NCBI GenBank assembly: GCA_947846985.1
Contig: CANTUZ010000001.1
Span: 7,860,004-7,924,003, forward strand
DNA from: Fratercula arctica
Taxonomy: Eukaryota > Chordata > Aves > Charadriiformes > Alcidae
Reading direction: 5' to 3'
Length of the DNA stretch: 64,000 bases
Shown here: piece after piece, positions 48,885 to 60,454 of the stretch
How the letters are laid out: each line of letters opens with the position of its first letter
Position numbering within the stretch: the stretch's first letter is position 1
Translations under genes and position numbers: made by a program
Notes under the pieces: generated by a model
What the model saw: only the letters and a program-made list of their open reading frames with translations
Told to the model about the DNA's origin: nothing
Databases searched by the model: none

Positions 48885-49556
48885 AACTATAGGCATAGTT
48901 ATAGTGGATGAGAAGTTGACCATGAGCCAGCAATGTGCCCTTGGGGCCAAGAAGGCCAATGGCATCCTGGGGTGCATCAAGAAGAGTGTGTCCAGCAGGT
49001 GGAGGGAGGTCATCCTCCGCCTCTACTCTGCCTTGGTGAGGCCACACCTGGAGTGCTGTCTCCCGTTCTGGGCTCCCCAGTTCAAGAAGGACAGGGAACT
49101 GCTGGAGAGAGTCCAGTGGAGGGCTATGAAGATGATCAAGGGTCTGGAGCACCTCTCTGATGAGGAAAGGCTGAGAGACCTGGGTCTGTTTAGCCTGGAG
49201 AAGACTGAGGGGGTATCTCATCAATGCTTATAAATATCTAAAGGATGAGTGTCAAGAGGGTGGGGCCAGGCTCTTTTCAGTGGTGCCCAGCGACAGGACA
49301 AGCGGCAACGGGCACAAACTGGAACACAGGAAGTTCCACCTAAACATGAGGAGGAACTTCTTTGCTGTGAGGGTGGCAGAGCCCTGGCCCAGGCTGCCCA
49401 GAGAGGTGGTGGAGTCTCCATCTCTGGAGACATTCCAACCCCGCCTGGATGCGTTCCTGTGCCACTGCTCTGGGAGACCCTGCTCTGGCCAGGAGTTGGA
49501 GTAGATGATCTCTGAAGGTCCCTTCCAACTTCTACAATTTTGTGATTCTGTCATAG
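48885..49556 (+). mobile_element. Younger CR1 LINE, 3' 0.67 kb, plus strand
   Basis: Positions 48904-49200 encode an almost intact C-terminal part of CR1 ORF2 ('[19 protein letters not shown]', '[11 protein letters not shown]', '[11 protein letters not shown]'). A frameshift near 49205 moves the frame; it continues at 49280-49504 ('[18 protein letters not shown]', '[19 protein letters not shown]') to a stop at about 49502. The terminus is 'gatctctgaaggtcccttcc' plus 'ttttgtgattctgt'. There is one main frameshift and few stops, so this is the least eroded CR1 in the window, but it is 5'-truncated and immobile. Confidence 0.95.
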
Positions 49557-49559
49557 CTT

Positions 49560-51030
49560 GTACCAAGACTTCAAAATTAGCTTTTGTTTTACCTACAGAC
49601 AATGAGTTCCATAAGTTAACGATGCATTTTAGAGGAACAGTTCTTTTCAGCTATATTTATTTTTTTACCATATTTATTTCCATATCTTTCTTTGGTCTTC
49701 CTTTGAAACAAGTAAATTATTGTGTTTATGGAATTCAAGTAACAGCTATATATAAATCATTTACATGGATAAACAGAAATCCTTTGTATAACTGAACATG
49801 TTAGTGCATCATACTTCTAAGAAATGTAGTAGAAAGAAGAAAATCCATGGGATATTGCTGTAATCTGCATAGGAACGGTATAATATAATGTTAGCAAAAG
49901 CAAAGTGATCACAAAGTAGGTAATCTGTACGAAAATCGGGTAAGAAATTCTGTAGCATAATATGGTATTAAAGCCATACTGTAAATTGAATGATAAAGAG
50001 GTAGTGGTTTTAGGTGCAACAAGTGGTGTAAAATAATAAGAAAACTGCACAAAGTCTCTCTTGAATTAGTCCTGACCAATCCATAGAACCTAGCTGCGAT
50101 GTAGAGATCATAATGTGTTAAATTGCATATCCTTGTAAAAATGAGGAAACCCCTCTCAGAAATATTAAAGTTCAAAAGATAAAATTCATACGAATCAAGA
50201 AGCTAGTTTTGTAGGCGTTTTTTTTTTAAATTGCTAAAAGCTCAAGATATTTTATTGTATTAAGTTAGTGTTGTTTCTAAGCAAGAAACATGTAGCTATC
50301 CATAAACTTTGACAATTTGAATATGTAACTATTGTAGTGTCTGCTAAAGGTTTTAATGAAAAAAAAAAATAACATAGCATTTTTGTAAGCACACCAGCAT
50401 TTTGTAAGCACACATGATTTTTGTAAGCAGATAGCTTCTCAAAGAGTCGCTGGAAGCAGTTAATAGAGGAGCAAAATACAAAAGAAAGGGCCACTGAAAA
50501 AGAGAAAGTTATTTTTAAAATCTAATTAGTTGTTTGCTTCACTTTCCACTGTACAGAGATGTTGGAAGTTTTGGGTTTTTTTCTCTACAGGGAAGAAGTC
50601 AGGGAAACTGCCTAAAATCAAAGCACCATGAAAGAGGAATTTGATCAAATTAATAGTTGCATACTGTTGGGACCATGTGGTTTTAGCCCAGGAAGGAACT
50701 GAAAATTAAAATTATCAAAATACTAAAACAATGGGTATCCTATTGCTTAGGATGCTTTTGGAAACACAAGAATGGAAGACGAAAAATGCAGCTTTCTTTA
50801 AATAGATTTTAAAGATGATTCAAAGAATTATAGATCAGAATGTCTGCCTTTACACTGCCTAAAACCATTCAAAATACAATGCATTCTCACAAAGGAAGAG
50901 TCAACATGGCTATTCTAAAGGGAAGGCTTTGTCAAACGACTGTTCTAATTCCTTGGAAGAGTAATTGAATGTGTGCAGAAGGAGAAATATATCCATACAA
51001 GGTAATTGTATTTTTAAAAACTTTTGTCAA
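49560..51030. other. AT-rich noncoding sequence
   Basis: Holds a three-copy imperfect tandem repeat at 50378-50430 (unit near 'gcatttttgtaagcacacca') and a strong acceptor-like 'tttttttctctacag' ending at 50590 with no obvious coding partner. No other feature. Confidence 0.45.
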
Positions 51031-51032
51031 AG

Positions 51033-51104
51033 TTCAGAAAAATGTGCCTGAAGAAAATTACACTAGCTGTAGAAGACAAACAGAGATTTGTGATTGCTTA
51101 ACAG
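51033..51104 (+). CDS. Candidate internal exon (72 bp)
   Basis: Bounded by 'tttttaaaaacttttgtcaaag' upstream and a strong donor ('acag' then 'gtaagaaacc'). Entered with two bases, it has 23 stop-free codons ('NVPEENYTSCRRQTEICDC') and leaves one base, G. That G joins the two opening bases of 53460-53592 to make a Gly codon, so the junction is in frame. An alternative acceptor five bases later (51038) would shift the entry phase. Coding bias is weaker than in the next two exons. The protein is unrecognised. Confidence 0.35.
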
Positions 51105-51109
51105 GTAAG

Positions 51110-53455
51110 AAACCTGGAAAAGCAACAGAATTGGGCGAGAGTGCAAAATCAGGTGAGTTAACCTAGACTACAGTTAACTGTGAAGTTGAAGAAGCTGCTA
51201 CTGACTCAGCTGACCAGCCTGTAGATGTGAAGTCATTGACTCTTAGTCTTCATAAAAATGAAAAATATAATTTAAATTTATCTATTTGCATATGTTAAGA
51301 TCAGTAATACATAGATTGTTTTACTGGCATGTTTGAAGCATAGGGTAAATGATTTATCTATCTACCCATCTATCTATAAGCCTATCTATCCAGAACCATG
51401 GCTTTTTGAAGTATACGTTATCCTTGAAAGACTCCAAATAGTCACCATTAAGCATATGAGGAACTCTTCAACCTCAGATTGTCTTCTAGATAAAAGCAGT
51501 TTATGATGAATTAGACTGTTTTTTTCAATACTTTAGGCCCTTTGGAAAATGAGATTTGGACTCTCACGTTACTTAGGTTCTTCAGTCAATTATTGGGTTT
51601 TATATACTGCAGTCAGTTATTGTACTACTTGATAGTTCATTTTCCTGAAGAGGACATTCCATTGATAGATAAAAATGGTTTATAGACATTAAGGAACAAA
51701 ACATGGGTGCCAGCAACATAAACATCGTCCTGTGAGTTTGTCATGTAAACTTCCTTGTAGTCAATGGAGAGGTAAACGCAGCATTATGAAATGATTCTTA
51801 ATATAACATAAGTGAGTGGAACCTTGTTCAGAAAGTGTCATTTCTCATCGATGCTCTAGATATTTGAATGAGCTTGAGTTTTTCGCGACTTCAAAATTTG
51901 TTTGAAAAATGTTAAAGTGTCAATTAATAAAGGGACATTAGACCCAAAAAGGTGTTCTGGGGTCCTCAAGGAGGAATTAAAAATACTGAATTTCGAAACA
52001 TCAGGGACAAGATTTCTGAAGGAAACAAAAATTGTTGGTTTAGAGTCTCGGTTTACATGCTGGCTTGATAAATCAACTAAGTTTTTTTTGAAATAATGCA
52101 CCTTACAGTACTAGTATTGCATGTATTGGTTTGAGACTGTTTTTTCCATGCATTATTCTTTCAGTACCTAGATGTTATGCCATATTTGTACACATACTCC
52201 AGAATATTAAGGGAATTAATACTGTTTGTCAAGAACTGTCTTGGAAGGACTCCCCAAGTATGTGGACTGTTTTTATGAAGTTGTTTATCAATATTCCAGG
52301 GGCTGTTCGCTTTTGTTGCTTTTTTTTTTTTTTTTTCATAGGGTTTTGGTCACTAACCTGTCACTAACAGCTAACTATTGCATAAAGCTACAAAAGTGTA
52401 ATCCTCTTTAGACTGGATAAAGTTTAAAGGAAACAGTAAAATGGTTATAGGATGGATGTGACTTATGAGTGACTGGCTAACGAACCGGATAAACAGACTA
52501 GCCAACCATGGGAGCTATAGCGATCCCTTCATTTGGAAGTAATGATTACTGGGAGGGATAAAGAATGATTTAAAGTAAAATTAGACAATAGAAATAAATT
52601 GATAAAAACAAGGCAATGGAAGTCAAAAGTAACTCAGGCAAATGCTTCTCAGAGTGAGAGCTCTTTGACTGAAGAGCAGCTTTTCTAGATAATGTTGGAA
52701 TTTGTTTCAATAAGTGGTGCAAAGCAAAACAAAAACCGTGGAATACACATCGTTACCTACTTTTCAGTATATGACTCCTCAACCATTCTTTGATTTGCTT
52801 CAACATCTCCTTTAGGAATGTAGACTGTAGTTCTAGGAAATAAAAAAGGTCGTTGTGGCTTCAGTTTCAGGCTGCTCATTTCTTCTGGCTTTTATTATTC
52901 CAATCCTGTTTACCATCACGCTTTAGAAGAGTAAAATGTCAGAGATTTCTACCAAAAGGAGAAACAGGCCAGGCTTGTTTGAATTATATAAATGTAATTT
53001 GCTACTTGACAATATACAACATCTCTGCTTCCTTCACAAGCTAATGTGCTTTCCATGTGATCCTGTTATATAGACCAGATTGTCTTCCTAAGATAGCAAG
53101 TGGTTCCAGGAGAAGTCATGCGTTTTGTTACTGAGGGTTTACTTTCCTGGATGTTTTTATAAAAATAAAAAATCGTCCTCACAAGTTAAAGGAGGAAGAG
53201 TGCTCTTCTGTATCACGATGTTTCCTTTTGCTTTAACCAAGACATCCGTAGATGGCTCAGACACATGTCTGGTCCCTCACCTGCTGTATCCTGGAGATCT
53301 TCCTCCAAAGTGTCATTCCGGGAAACATTTTTAATTTTGTCTTCTCTTCCTAAACCCAAGTGGAATCCTAAAGCAGCTATGAATAGCATGCTGCCTTTTT
53401 GTCCACTAATACAGAGAAACTACTTTTTATCTTAGCCGTTGGTTTGGTTTCATTC
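51110..53455. other. Noncoding sequence, presumed intron
   Basis: Contains a degenerate (tatc)n microsatellite at about 51354-51398 and a T16 tract at 52320-52336. Nothing else is recognised. If the exon chain is real, this is one intron of about 2.35 kb. Confidence 0.4.
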
Positions 53456-53459
53456 ATAG

Positions 53460-53592
53460 GCACAGTGCAAACGACTATCTGGTTTGACCTACTGTACAAG
53501 AGACTCCGGCAGTCCCGCACTGAGCTCAACGACCTCGAGCTGTACCAAAGCAAAGAGCAATTGGTCCAGGCCCTTGAGGTGACTTGGTGCAG
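53460..53592 (+). CDS. Internal coding exon of an unrecognised gene
   Basis: A 133-bp exon framed by the acceptor 'ggtttggtttcattcatag' and the donor 'gcag' then 'gtatgg'. Its 43 full codons have strongly GC-biased third positions in an AT-rich neighbourhood, which is hard to explain without selection on protein. The peptide contains 'TIWFDLLYKRLRQSRTEL' and then 'LYQSKEQLVQALE', and looks helical and soluble. It leaves two bases (AG) that join the first base of 55009-55148 to give a Ser codon, without frame break. I do not recognise the family, so no function is assigned. Confidence 0.6.
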
Positions 53593-53599
53593 GTATGGT

Positions 53600-55005
53600 G
53601 TGATGTTCTAGGTGCTCCAAATAATGCCAATAGACTGTTTTTTCTCTTCGAAGTAGAGATGACAGATATTAAGAAAAAATATCCAAAATATATACAAACC
53701 TCCTATGTCTAGAGGGACTGTGTTTATGGGTAAAGTTCTTTTCAATATAAAGCCATGAAGGATTCATCTTGCTTCTGTACCTTTCTTTCTTGATTCATGT
53801 ACCATCCTTGTCCTATAAATACACAGCACATGGACGCATTTGTAATTCCTTTATGAAAACACGCTACGGTATTTCTGTTTGGGAAATCTTAGACATTGTT
53901 TTCAACTGAAATGAGATCTCAGGGGTGGCCGGGTATGGATTGGTTCAGAACGTTAGAGAAACAACACAGATTTTCATTATTCTTTTAATATTCAGTCAGT
54001 TGAGTTCCTGTCAAATGACTTTGCTTTTGTTGTGAAAGTTATGGTAGTCATTTAAAACAAGTCATTATTTTCCAAACGCTGAAGAAGGAGCTTAGTAACT
54101 TGAAATGTCAGTAATGTATGCTATAAACCTTGTCTTTTCTTGGCTGTGCTATGTGATCACATCTCTCTGCTTCCCATTCACCTGCAGTGAAAGCTTACAA
54201 CTGGCCTATAATAAGACAGTGCCAGAACTCTGCCAAACTCTTTGAAGATGTTGTGTATTATGAGCATAACACAAATAGCCTCATAGGGAAGAAGCAATTT
54301 CTCATTGTCTGCTAATAAATTTGAATTAAGTACTTTCAAAATAGCTTTAATGGAAAGCAATCGGTTGGAAAGAGGATGCAGTAATGGGCGCTACACCTAA
54401 AAAAGATAGTCCAAGTTGGCTGATTGGCATTCTTTATTTACTACATGGATTGCCAGCACTGGAATAAAAATATACTCCTGCAAAAATTCTAGTTTGGTTA
54501 CATTGTTCTGTTTCTTTATGCAATGCGTGCAGTGCATATATCTTTATGCAATGTGACTCCGTAATAAAACTCCTGATTAATTTATTCTATGGGTATCTCC
54601 TGCGTATTTAAGGTAAACTTTTACTGCCTGCTCTCTGAATGGAGACCCAACGTAGCTGAATTTGTCTTTCAAAATCAAGAACCACCTACAGTAAATAACA
54701 TGCTGTTTTATTCCTAATTTAACAGAGGCAAGTGTGAATAGTTTAAGGTACTGAATATCTTCATGCAACTGAACTTGGAGATATGAATTTTAAGTGACTA
54801 TTAGCCATGAACATTTCTTTATATCCTTTTTTCTTACATGCAAAACAGTGCTGGAGTATTAGGCTGATACTGAGGTTCTGAAATGCAATTCCTAAAAAAC
54901 GAGAAAGGCAGAATCTGGTCTCAAAAAATCTCTTAAATTTGCCAAAGTGCAAGTATTAGACTCTGTAAACTAAAGGGTTATTAAAGGGGTTGAAGTTCTT
55001 GGACT
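53600..55005. other. Noncoding sequence, presumed intron
   Basis: A 1.4-kb AT-rich interval between two in-frame exons. It begins with donor 'gtatgg' and ends with 'gaagttcttggactcag'. No repeats are classified apart from a small 'tctttatgcaatg' duplication at about 54514-54552. Confidence 0.45.
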
Positions 55006-55008
55006 CAG

Positions 55009-55148
55009 CTGTGCTTGTCACAAATACCTGGCCAAAGGTACTCAAGCAAATGATAGCGAGTGGAGGTTCAAGGTTATAGCGAAGTATTTTGGGAAAGTCT
55101 TGAAGCTGGCCCTCTTTGTCCTCAACAGCACGTGGGAAAGAGCCATCA
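55009..55148 (+). CDS. Internal coding exon of the same unrecognised gene
   Basis: A 140-bp exon with acceptor 'gttcttggactcag' and near-consensus donor 'gtaagtattt'. One base completes the Ser codon from 53460-53592. Then 46 stop-free codons follow, with gene-like bias: 'CHKYLAKGTQANDSEWRF' and 'AKYFGKVLKLALFVLNSTW'. One base (A) is left over. The alternating charged and hydrophobic pattern suggests packed alpha helices, perhaps of the HEAT/ARM type, but that is inference. The minus-strand frame over the same bases is a shadow. No homologue is recalled. Confidence 0.62.
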
Positions 55149-55434
55149 GTAAGTATTTCCCACATAGTGAAAATGACATTTGCAACATCCCTTGCTGCCC
55201 TTTCTACCCTCTGTGTTTAATCTGTCTTTTTTAAACAGATCTTTTTGCAGTTCCAGCTAAGTTATTTTGCCGAATGGCTTTATATGAATCTAGTTTGAGG
55301 TGAACCAAAACACTAAAGTGCACAGAATTCTCCAGAGGAGAGAACTCCACAAACTATTATACATTCCTACCTGAAAATAGCAGGTCCTGTAAGGGGTGTC
55401 TCTGTATTGGCATGGAAATGCTCTTGTATTTCAG

Positions 55435-55484
55435 TCTTTCTACTGCAATTTTATGATTCTTTGATTCACTTGGATGTGAAATTG
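55435..55484 (+). CDS. Possible following 50-bp exon
   Basis: A good acceptor ('ctcttgtatttcag') opens a 50-bp segment, and a donor ('attg' then 'gtaaac') closes it. Its two entry bases join the A left by 55009-55148 to give Ile, and 16 codons follow without a stop ('FLLQFYDSLIHLDVKL'). The intron before it would be only 286 bp. It lies inside an 84-codon minus-strand frame that also looks coding-like, so only one of the two can be right. Confidence 0.25.
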
Positions 55485-55619
55485 GTAAACCTGCTGCTCT
55501 GTTCTCCACCAGCTTTGACATGATTGACTCTGACTTAATATTCCCAGCTGAGGGTTGTTTTCTGCTGTTGGTATAGTTCCCTTCCAAACCCTTGTTGTTT
55601 TTCTTTTCCATTGTATCTT

Positions 55620-58600
55620 GATTTCTAAATTATTGTCCTTACGTTAACCCTAGGACACGCAGCTAACACTGAGAAAGGATATGTTTGCATCTGTAACTCC
55701 TTAAGCTTTTCTACCCCCTCATAAAACCAAAAAGAACGTGCCCTTGGTCATGCAGGCAGATACGTTGTGCAGGGAGCTGCGTCCCGGAGCTGTGCTGATA
55801 TTTTTGTGTAACGCTTCAAAGCTCGAGATTCATTGTTTTGTTTAAAGGATATGGGGATTGTACAACATTTTTAACTAAACAAAATATTACTCGTAACTTG
55901 ACAGATTTCCAAAGAAATTTTCTTAAGGGTGAGATTTTTCAATAACAACCTTTAATTATATTTTTCCTCTTTTACTGTTTCATTTTTGGTGCTGTAGTCC
56001 CGCGTGCCTCTCTTGTCTTGCACCCCTGGAGGAAGGGAGGAGTAGGCAGGTCTGAAATAGAAGCTGAGCTGTTTTATTTCAGATGTGCCCCACTGTATTC
56101 TGATTTCATGAAAGGAAGCAATTTTTTTTTTTTTTTTTTCCCATTTTAGATATAGGATAGTCAAGGAAACCAAGCGACTTGCTCAAGATTTCCTAGGTAC
56201 CCTGTGATAGCAATGCGTTGAGCCAGATCACTTGGCTCCTAGCCTAATCTTGAACTAATCACAACCATTCCTTCTAGTCTATGATGTCGCCACTAAGCCT
56301 ATTATTTCTACGCAAACATAATTGCTTTTCACCAAACAAACAAACAAAAAAAAAAGTTGCAAAGAAAATGCATTTGACTTATTTCAGTAGCCTTGCCATC
56401 ATAATAGTAATTGTTCTCATTGTTTTGTTGTTTGTTTTTTTTTTCCTAGAAAAATATTTGTAGAGATTTTAGGACCACTGAATAAGCCGATCCACCCCAT
56501 GTTTATTACTCTTCTTCCATTCTGTCTTTGTTATGGTTGCATAACATTGCATTCTTAGTTGGAGGGGAAAATCTGTTACTACATCTAAATCATCTTCGCC
56601 CATGCTTCTAGCTTCCCTTTCAGAACTCTATTAATAATTTTCGTTTCCCATATGCACTTTTTGTTTCCCATATGCACATTTTTGCCAGAAGCAAACTCTT
56701 CTTAGTGTTTATTTTTGGTGTATGTCCAACATTACTGTAATCCAGTTACAGTAATTTGTGCTGGTAGAATATCAGCTAAATCTATTTGCTCCATTTTGTC
56801 ATGCCTACTTAATATTTTAAAAAGAAAATTAGTGAGATTTTTCCACAACAGCATCGGGTCAAACACAGTTCACAGAGTGTACTGTACGATGTCCAGTTTT
56901 GCTTTGTGCACCAGTTATTATCAAATTAGGGTGATAGTCGGGCATGTGGATTTGAGCCGTGTGTTAATCCAAGTTCATGCAGAAGTGCGTGCCATGCTGT
57001 CTAATACAATGGTTCGATTACAAGTGATGAAATCTCGTTATCTCTTCAATCCATTTTACCATGTTGTCTAGCAATTAGTTGCACATACACATCCCACATT
57101 CAAGGGGCTTTGTCTCACATAGGCAGTGTCAAACCTTAAATACAAATGTGGACAGTTAAATCATTTATTAATATAAATATTAATAAACAGATTTTTTTTT
57201 AAGTATGAAATAGCCTAGTAGTGTCAGGTAGGTTCAGGATAGTTCAGTGGTGTCAAATTCTTCTGAAAAAAATTTTTTTTCCACATTCTGATAAGAGGCC
57301 ATTTCAAATATAGTGTTTTAACAGCGTATGAATAAACGTTATGGTCAAAAGGATGCCTTTGCAGTTCCGCATTGTTCTGGTTGGGCTGTAGTAAGGTTGC
57401 TAACAGGGCAGGACTTTTTCCCCCCGTACAGGAGTACGAGGGTTTGTGATAAACATTTTAGTGTTCTGGTACAGGGGGCTTTACCCAATACTGTTAGTGT
57501 AGAGGTGGCTGGTGACTGGTACATTCCTTCCACTCCCCAACCGTGTTGCTAGCCCTGTTTGTTTGTTTTTTTTTTTTAATGTCTTTTCTTTCAAGTGGCC
57601 TTTTTAAAATCTGTGTGTGAACTTTTTTTGCCTTCTGCGATTATCCAGATTTCTGCAAAGAGCTTTGAAAGAAATACGTTACCTGTTTCTTTTAGCTTCT
57701 GACGGGCATTTGAGAAAGCCGCAGCAGCATCAGTATATTCTGAAGTGAACTGGGTAGCGTGCCGTGGGAGAGAAAAGCTGATGGTCTCAAGCTGATGGAC
57801 ACTGCTAATACAGGTCTATGATGATGAAAATGAAATCTGATTTTGGCTTTGTTAGTGTTTTGTCTTTAAATATGTATATATATATATATATATGGCATAT
57901 AAATAAATATATTATTGATTTATGTATATTTTTTACATAGAGGCAGTCCTGCTGGCAGCGATGCAGTAATGATTTGGATTACTCTCTGGTAGACAAGTTT
58001 TTAGGTGCTCAGGGTTGAGTTACCCTTGAGCACTAGAGGAAAGCAGCTTTCTGGACAGCTCGTACACCTTCACGCCTCATGCCTAAGTAAAATTGCAAAA
58101 ACATGGATTCAGCCTTACATATCTTTACATTTCCTTTACGTGTAGCAATGATTGCCCTGTAGACTCCCTTAGCTCAGAGTTTTAAGTGCTGGCTTTCACA
58201 TCTGCACCTGCAATTCAGAAGTGCTTTAATATTTGTTTTTTAAACATGAAGTGACCTTAACTGTACGCAAAGCTATGAGAATTCATGCCATTGGGCACTT
58301 GTGAAGTGAGAGGACACAGCCAGGTATATGATTTTGGCTTTTTGGCCAAGTTCTGAATAACCCTTGCATTATAACACGATTGTAGGATAATTTGGGACTA
58401 GCACCTTGAATATACAGGTAAAACTGGCGTTAGTTCCACACGTGACAATGTGAATTACAATGTTGTCAACCTATTTTCTCCACTGTTAGGGCACTGCCAT
58501 AATTTTGCATTAAGAATTACTGCCAGGTTGTATTGTTATATATTTTAGCAATGCCTAAGCTTTGAGGAATATTAGTTTAGCAATTTAGGAGGCATTAAAT

Positions 58601-59515
58601 AATTGAACCACCTTATTGCACCAAAGCATTTGTAAAAAAAATCATTTATCTCATTTGAAGGTACATTTGGAGATAGTCATAGTTGTCTCTTTGAAATTTT
58701 TAAAAGTAAATTTACTTTAGTCTTTAGAATGGTAAAACTACGCATATCACTTATGAATCCCGTTTAATTTTTGTGTACTTAAATCCTAGTTGAACACCAG
58801 CAGACATAAAAGGACATTCTGTCACAGGTCCTGTAATTCTTTTTAGAAGTAAATGGGTTATTTTCTATGATTAAAAGTACTTGAGACAGGCTTAGGTTTA
58901 AATAAAATCTCCAAAAATTGTAGATATATAGGAGTCCAAGATCCACTGTGCCTTAAGGGGCTAAAGACTTAGTGACCTGCGGCTGGAGTATATCCCTGAA
59001 CCTCTCCACGTGCTTGAAACAGCCAGCCCACATTTTATACACTTTCCACCCCTGTCACTTCTATGAGAAGAAAGAAAAGAAAACACTTGCGAATAAAGAT
59101 TGTAGGAAAATTTAAGGAAAAGAGATTGTACTAGGTAGAAAAAAACCAAACAAGAAAGAGAGGTTTTACAGAAAACGCTGCACAAAAGATTACAGACAAG
59201 CATCAAAGAATTTGTAGAGAGGAGAAAAAAAGAGAAGAAAATGATACATCAGTCACAATCTTGAAAACCTTATGCACAAATAAATATATTCACGTTTCTG
59301 TGTATAAGCTGCTGAAGATTTCTTAATTTGTTGCACAGATCTTTTCTAAGTGGCTTTATTTTTAAAATCAGCTTCTTGCTCTCTTTCCATTATGTTTCTG
59401 TCCATTAGCACATACCAAGGTTTATGCTGTGGTTTAGCGTTTAGGGCACATAACATTCTTCCTGAACTTGTCATTTGCATCTTCTGATGCAATTCTGTTG
59501 ACAAGGTCTTTTCAG
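55620..59515. other. AT-rich noncoding sequence with a TA microsatellite
   Basis: Contains a (ta)n tract at about 57872-57893, T18 near 56122-56139 and small duplications such as 'tttcccatatgcac' twice at about 56644-56677. The 118-codon frame at 56715-57071 and the 74-codon frame at 57328-57552 have no splice or homology support. Confidence 0.4.
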
Positions 59516-59519
59516 GCAT

Positions 59520-59549
59520 GTGGGGGGCGGGGGGGAGGAGGGGGAGAAG
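59520..59549 (+). promoter_or_regulatory. Putative G-quadruplex motif
   Basis: Dense G runs (G6, C, G7, then GG and G5) at 59522-59545 give more than four closely spaced tracts of three or more G on the plus strand. The motif lies about 350 bp upstream of the CpG-rich block, a common place for such elements near promoters. Activity is inferred. Confidence 0.5.
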
Positions 59550-59744
59550 GAAAAAAAACCAAACCAAACCACTCCCGCGTCTGTTTTGGTCATTGGCAAA
59601 GGGGTATCTTTTTCAGGAGCGTGCCTAGATGCTATTGCCACAAGAAAGCACTTTGTCTGTAAAGCTTGTGCGTACAAATCTGCTTCAGCAGGGTGCCTGC
59701 GAGTTGGGTCAGGGTCAGCCAGAAAAAGACTAAATCTTCCTGAA

Positions 59745-59850
59745 AATTGCAAGACTGGGTTTTGGTTTGTTGTGTTGTGTTTGGTTTTTTGGTTTTTTTT
59801 TTTCCCTGGTTTGTTTTTTTTTTGTTTGTTTGTTTGTTTCCCCCCCCCCT
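59745..59850 (+). repeat. GT-rich low-complexity tract
   Basis: About 105 bp almost purely of G and T on the plus strand, including (tttg)n, ending in a C9 run at 59841-59849. It creates the Phe/Val/Leu-rich and Lys/Asn-rich spurious frames on the two strands. Confidence 0.85.
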
Positions 59851-59877
59851 CATGTGGTTTGTCATCCAGAAAGGGAT

Positions 59878-60447
59878 GCAGGCGCGTTTCCCAGCCACGC
59901 AGAGCATTGATTGCTTCTGCCTGCAGCGGGGATGCTGTCAAGTCGCTGCGCGAGTGGAGTCCGGTATTGACACAGAGCTGGCGGCCAGCAGCTCCTGCTG
60001 CGCCCCGCTCCCGCCGTGCCCTGCCGCTAGCTGCTGCCAAGGGGGCTGGAGAGGCCCCGCCAAAGGACCTCACGGCCGGGAGGAGAAGCCCTTGCATGCA
60101 AACTGGCCAAAGGAAGCCCTGGGTGCGCCATGCACGCACCCCTTCCCAAGCAGCACAGTTGCGGCAGGGGGTCCGAGGGGTCGGATGCCGGCAGGAGCCT
60201 GCCTCCCGTAGCCAGGGATGCCCACTGCGCCTGTCGCTGGCACCAGCATCCCCCGGGGCTCCAGTATAGCTCCCAGGCGCTTCCCTCTTGGGGACCTGGG
60301 GGTGCCAACCAGAGCAGGAGCAAGTTTGTCCCTCTGTGGGACACTGTGCGGAAGAGCCCCCATAAATCCCCAGCCAAGCCCCAGGGCAGCCCGGGGGAGT
60401 GGTGGTCAGAGTGCGCCTGTGCCCACGGCTGGTCCCCCCCGGTGCAG
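59878..60447 (+). promoter_or_regulatory. CpG-island-like promoter and possible first exon
   Basis: The only CpG-rich interval in the window. By eye it holds roughly 30 CpGs in the first 420 bp at about two-thirds GC, far above the flanks. It ends at a consensus splice donor ('ggtgcag' then 'gtgagc'; GT at 60448-60449) as composition falls back to AT-rich, the usual layout of a vertebrate promoter plus first exon on the plus strand. Long frames on both strands (up to 249 codons) reflect the high GC; none is recognised as protein. It may start a coding or a noncoding transcript. Confidence 0.5.
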
Positions 60448-60454
60448 GTGAGCC

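Noticed and set aside
48904..49233. 109-codon frame as a host gene
   Set aside because: The sequence is the C-terminal end of CR1 ORF2, interrupted by a frameshift.
55998..56049. Possible exon between 'ggtgctgtag' and 'gcag' plus 'gtctga'
   Set aside because: It is open in the needed phase, but the donor is weak, the peptide is unconvincing, and it competes with 55435-55484.
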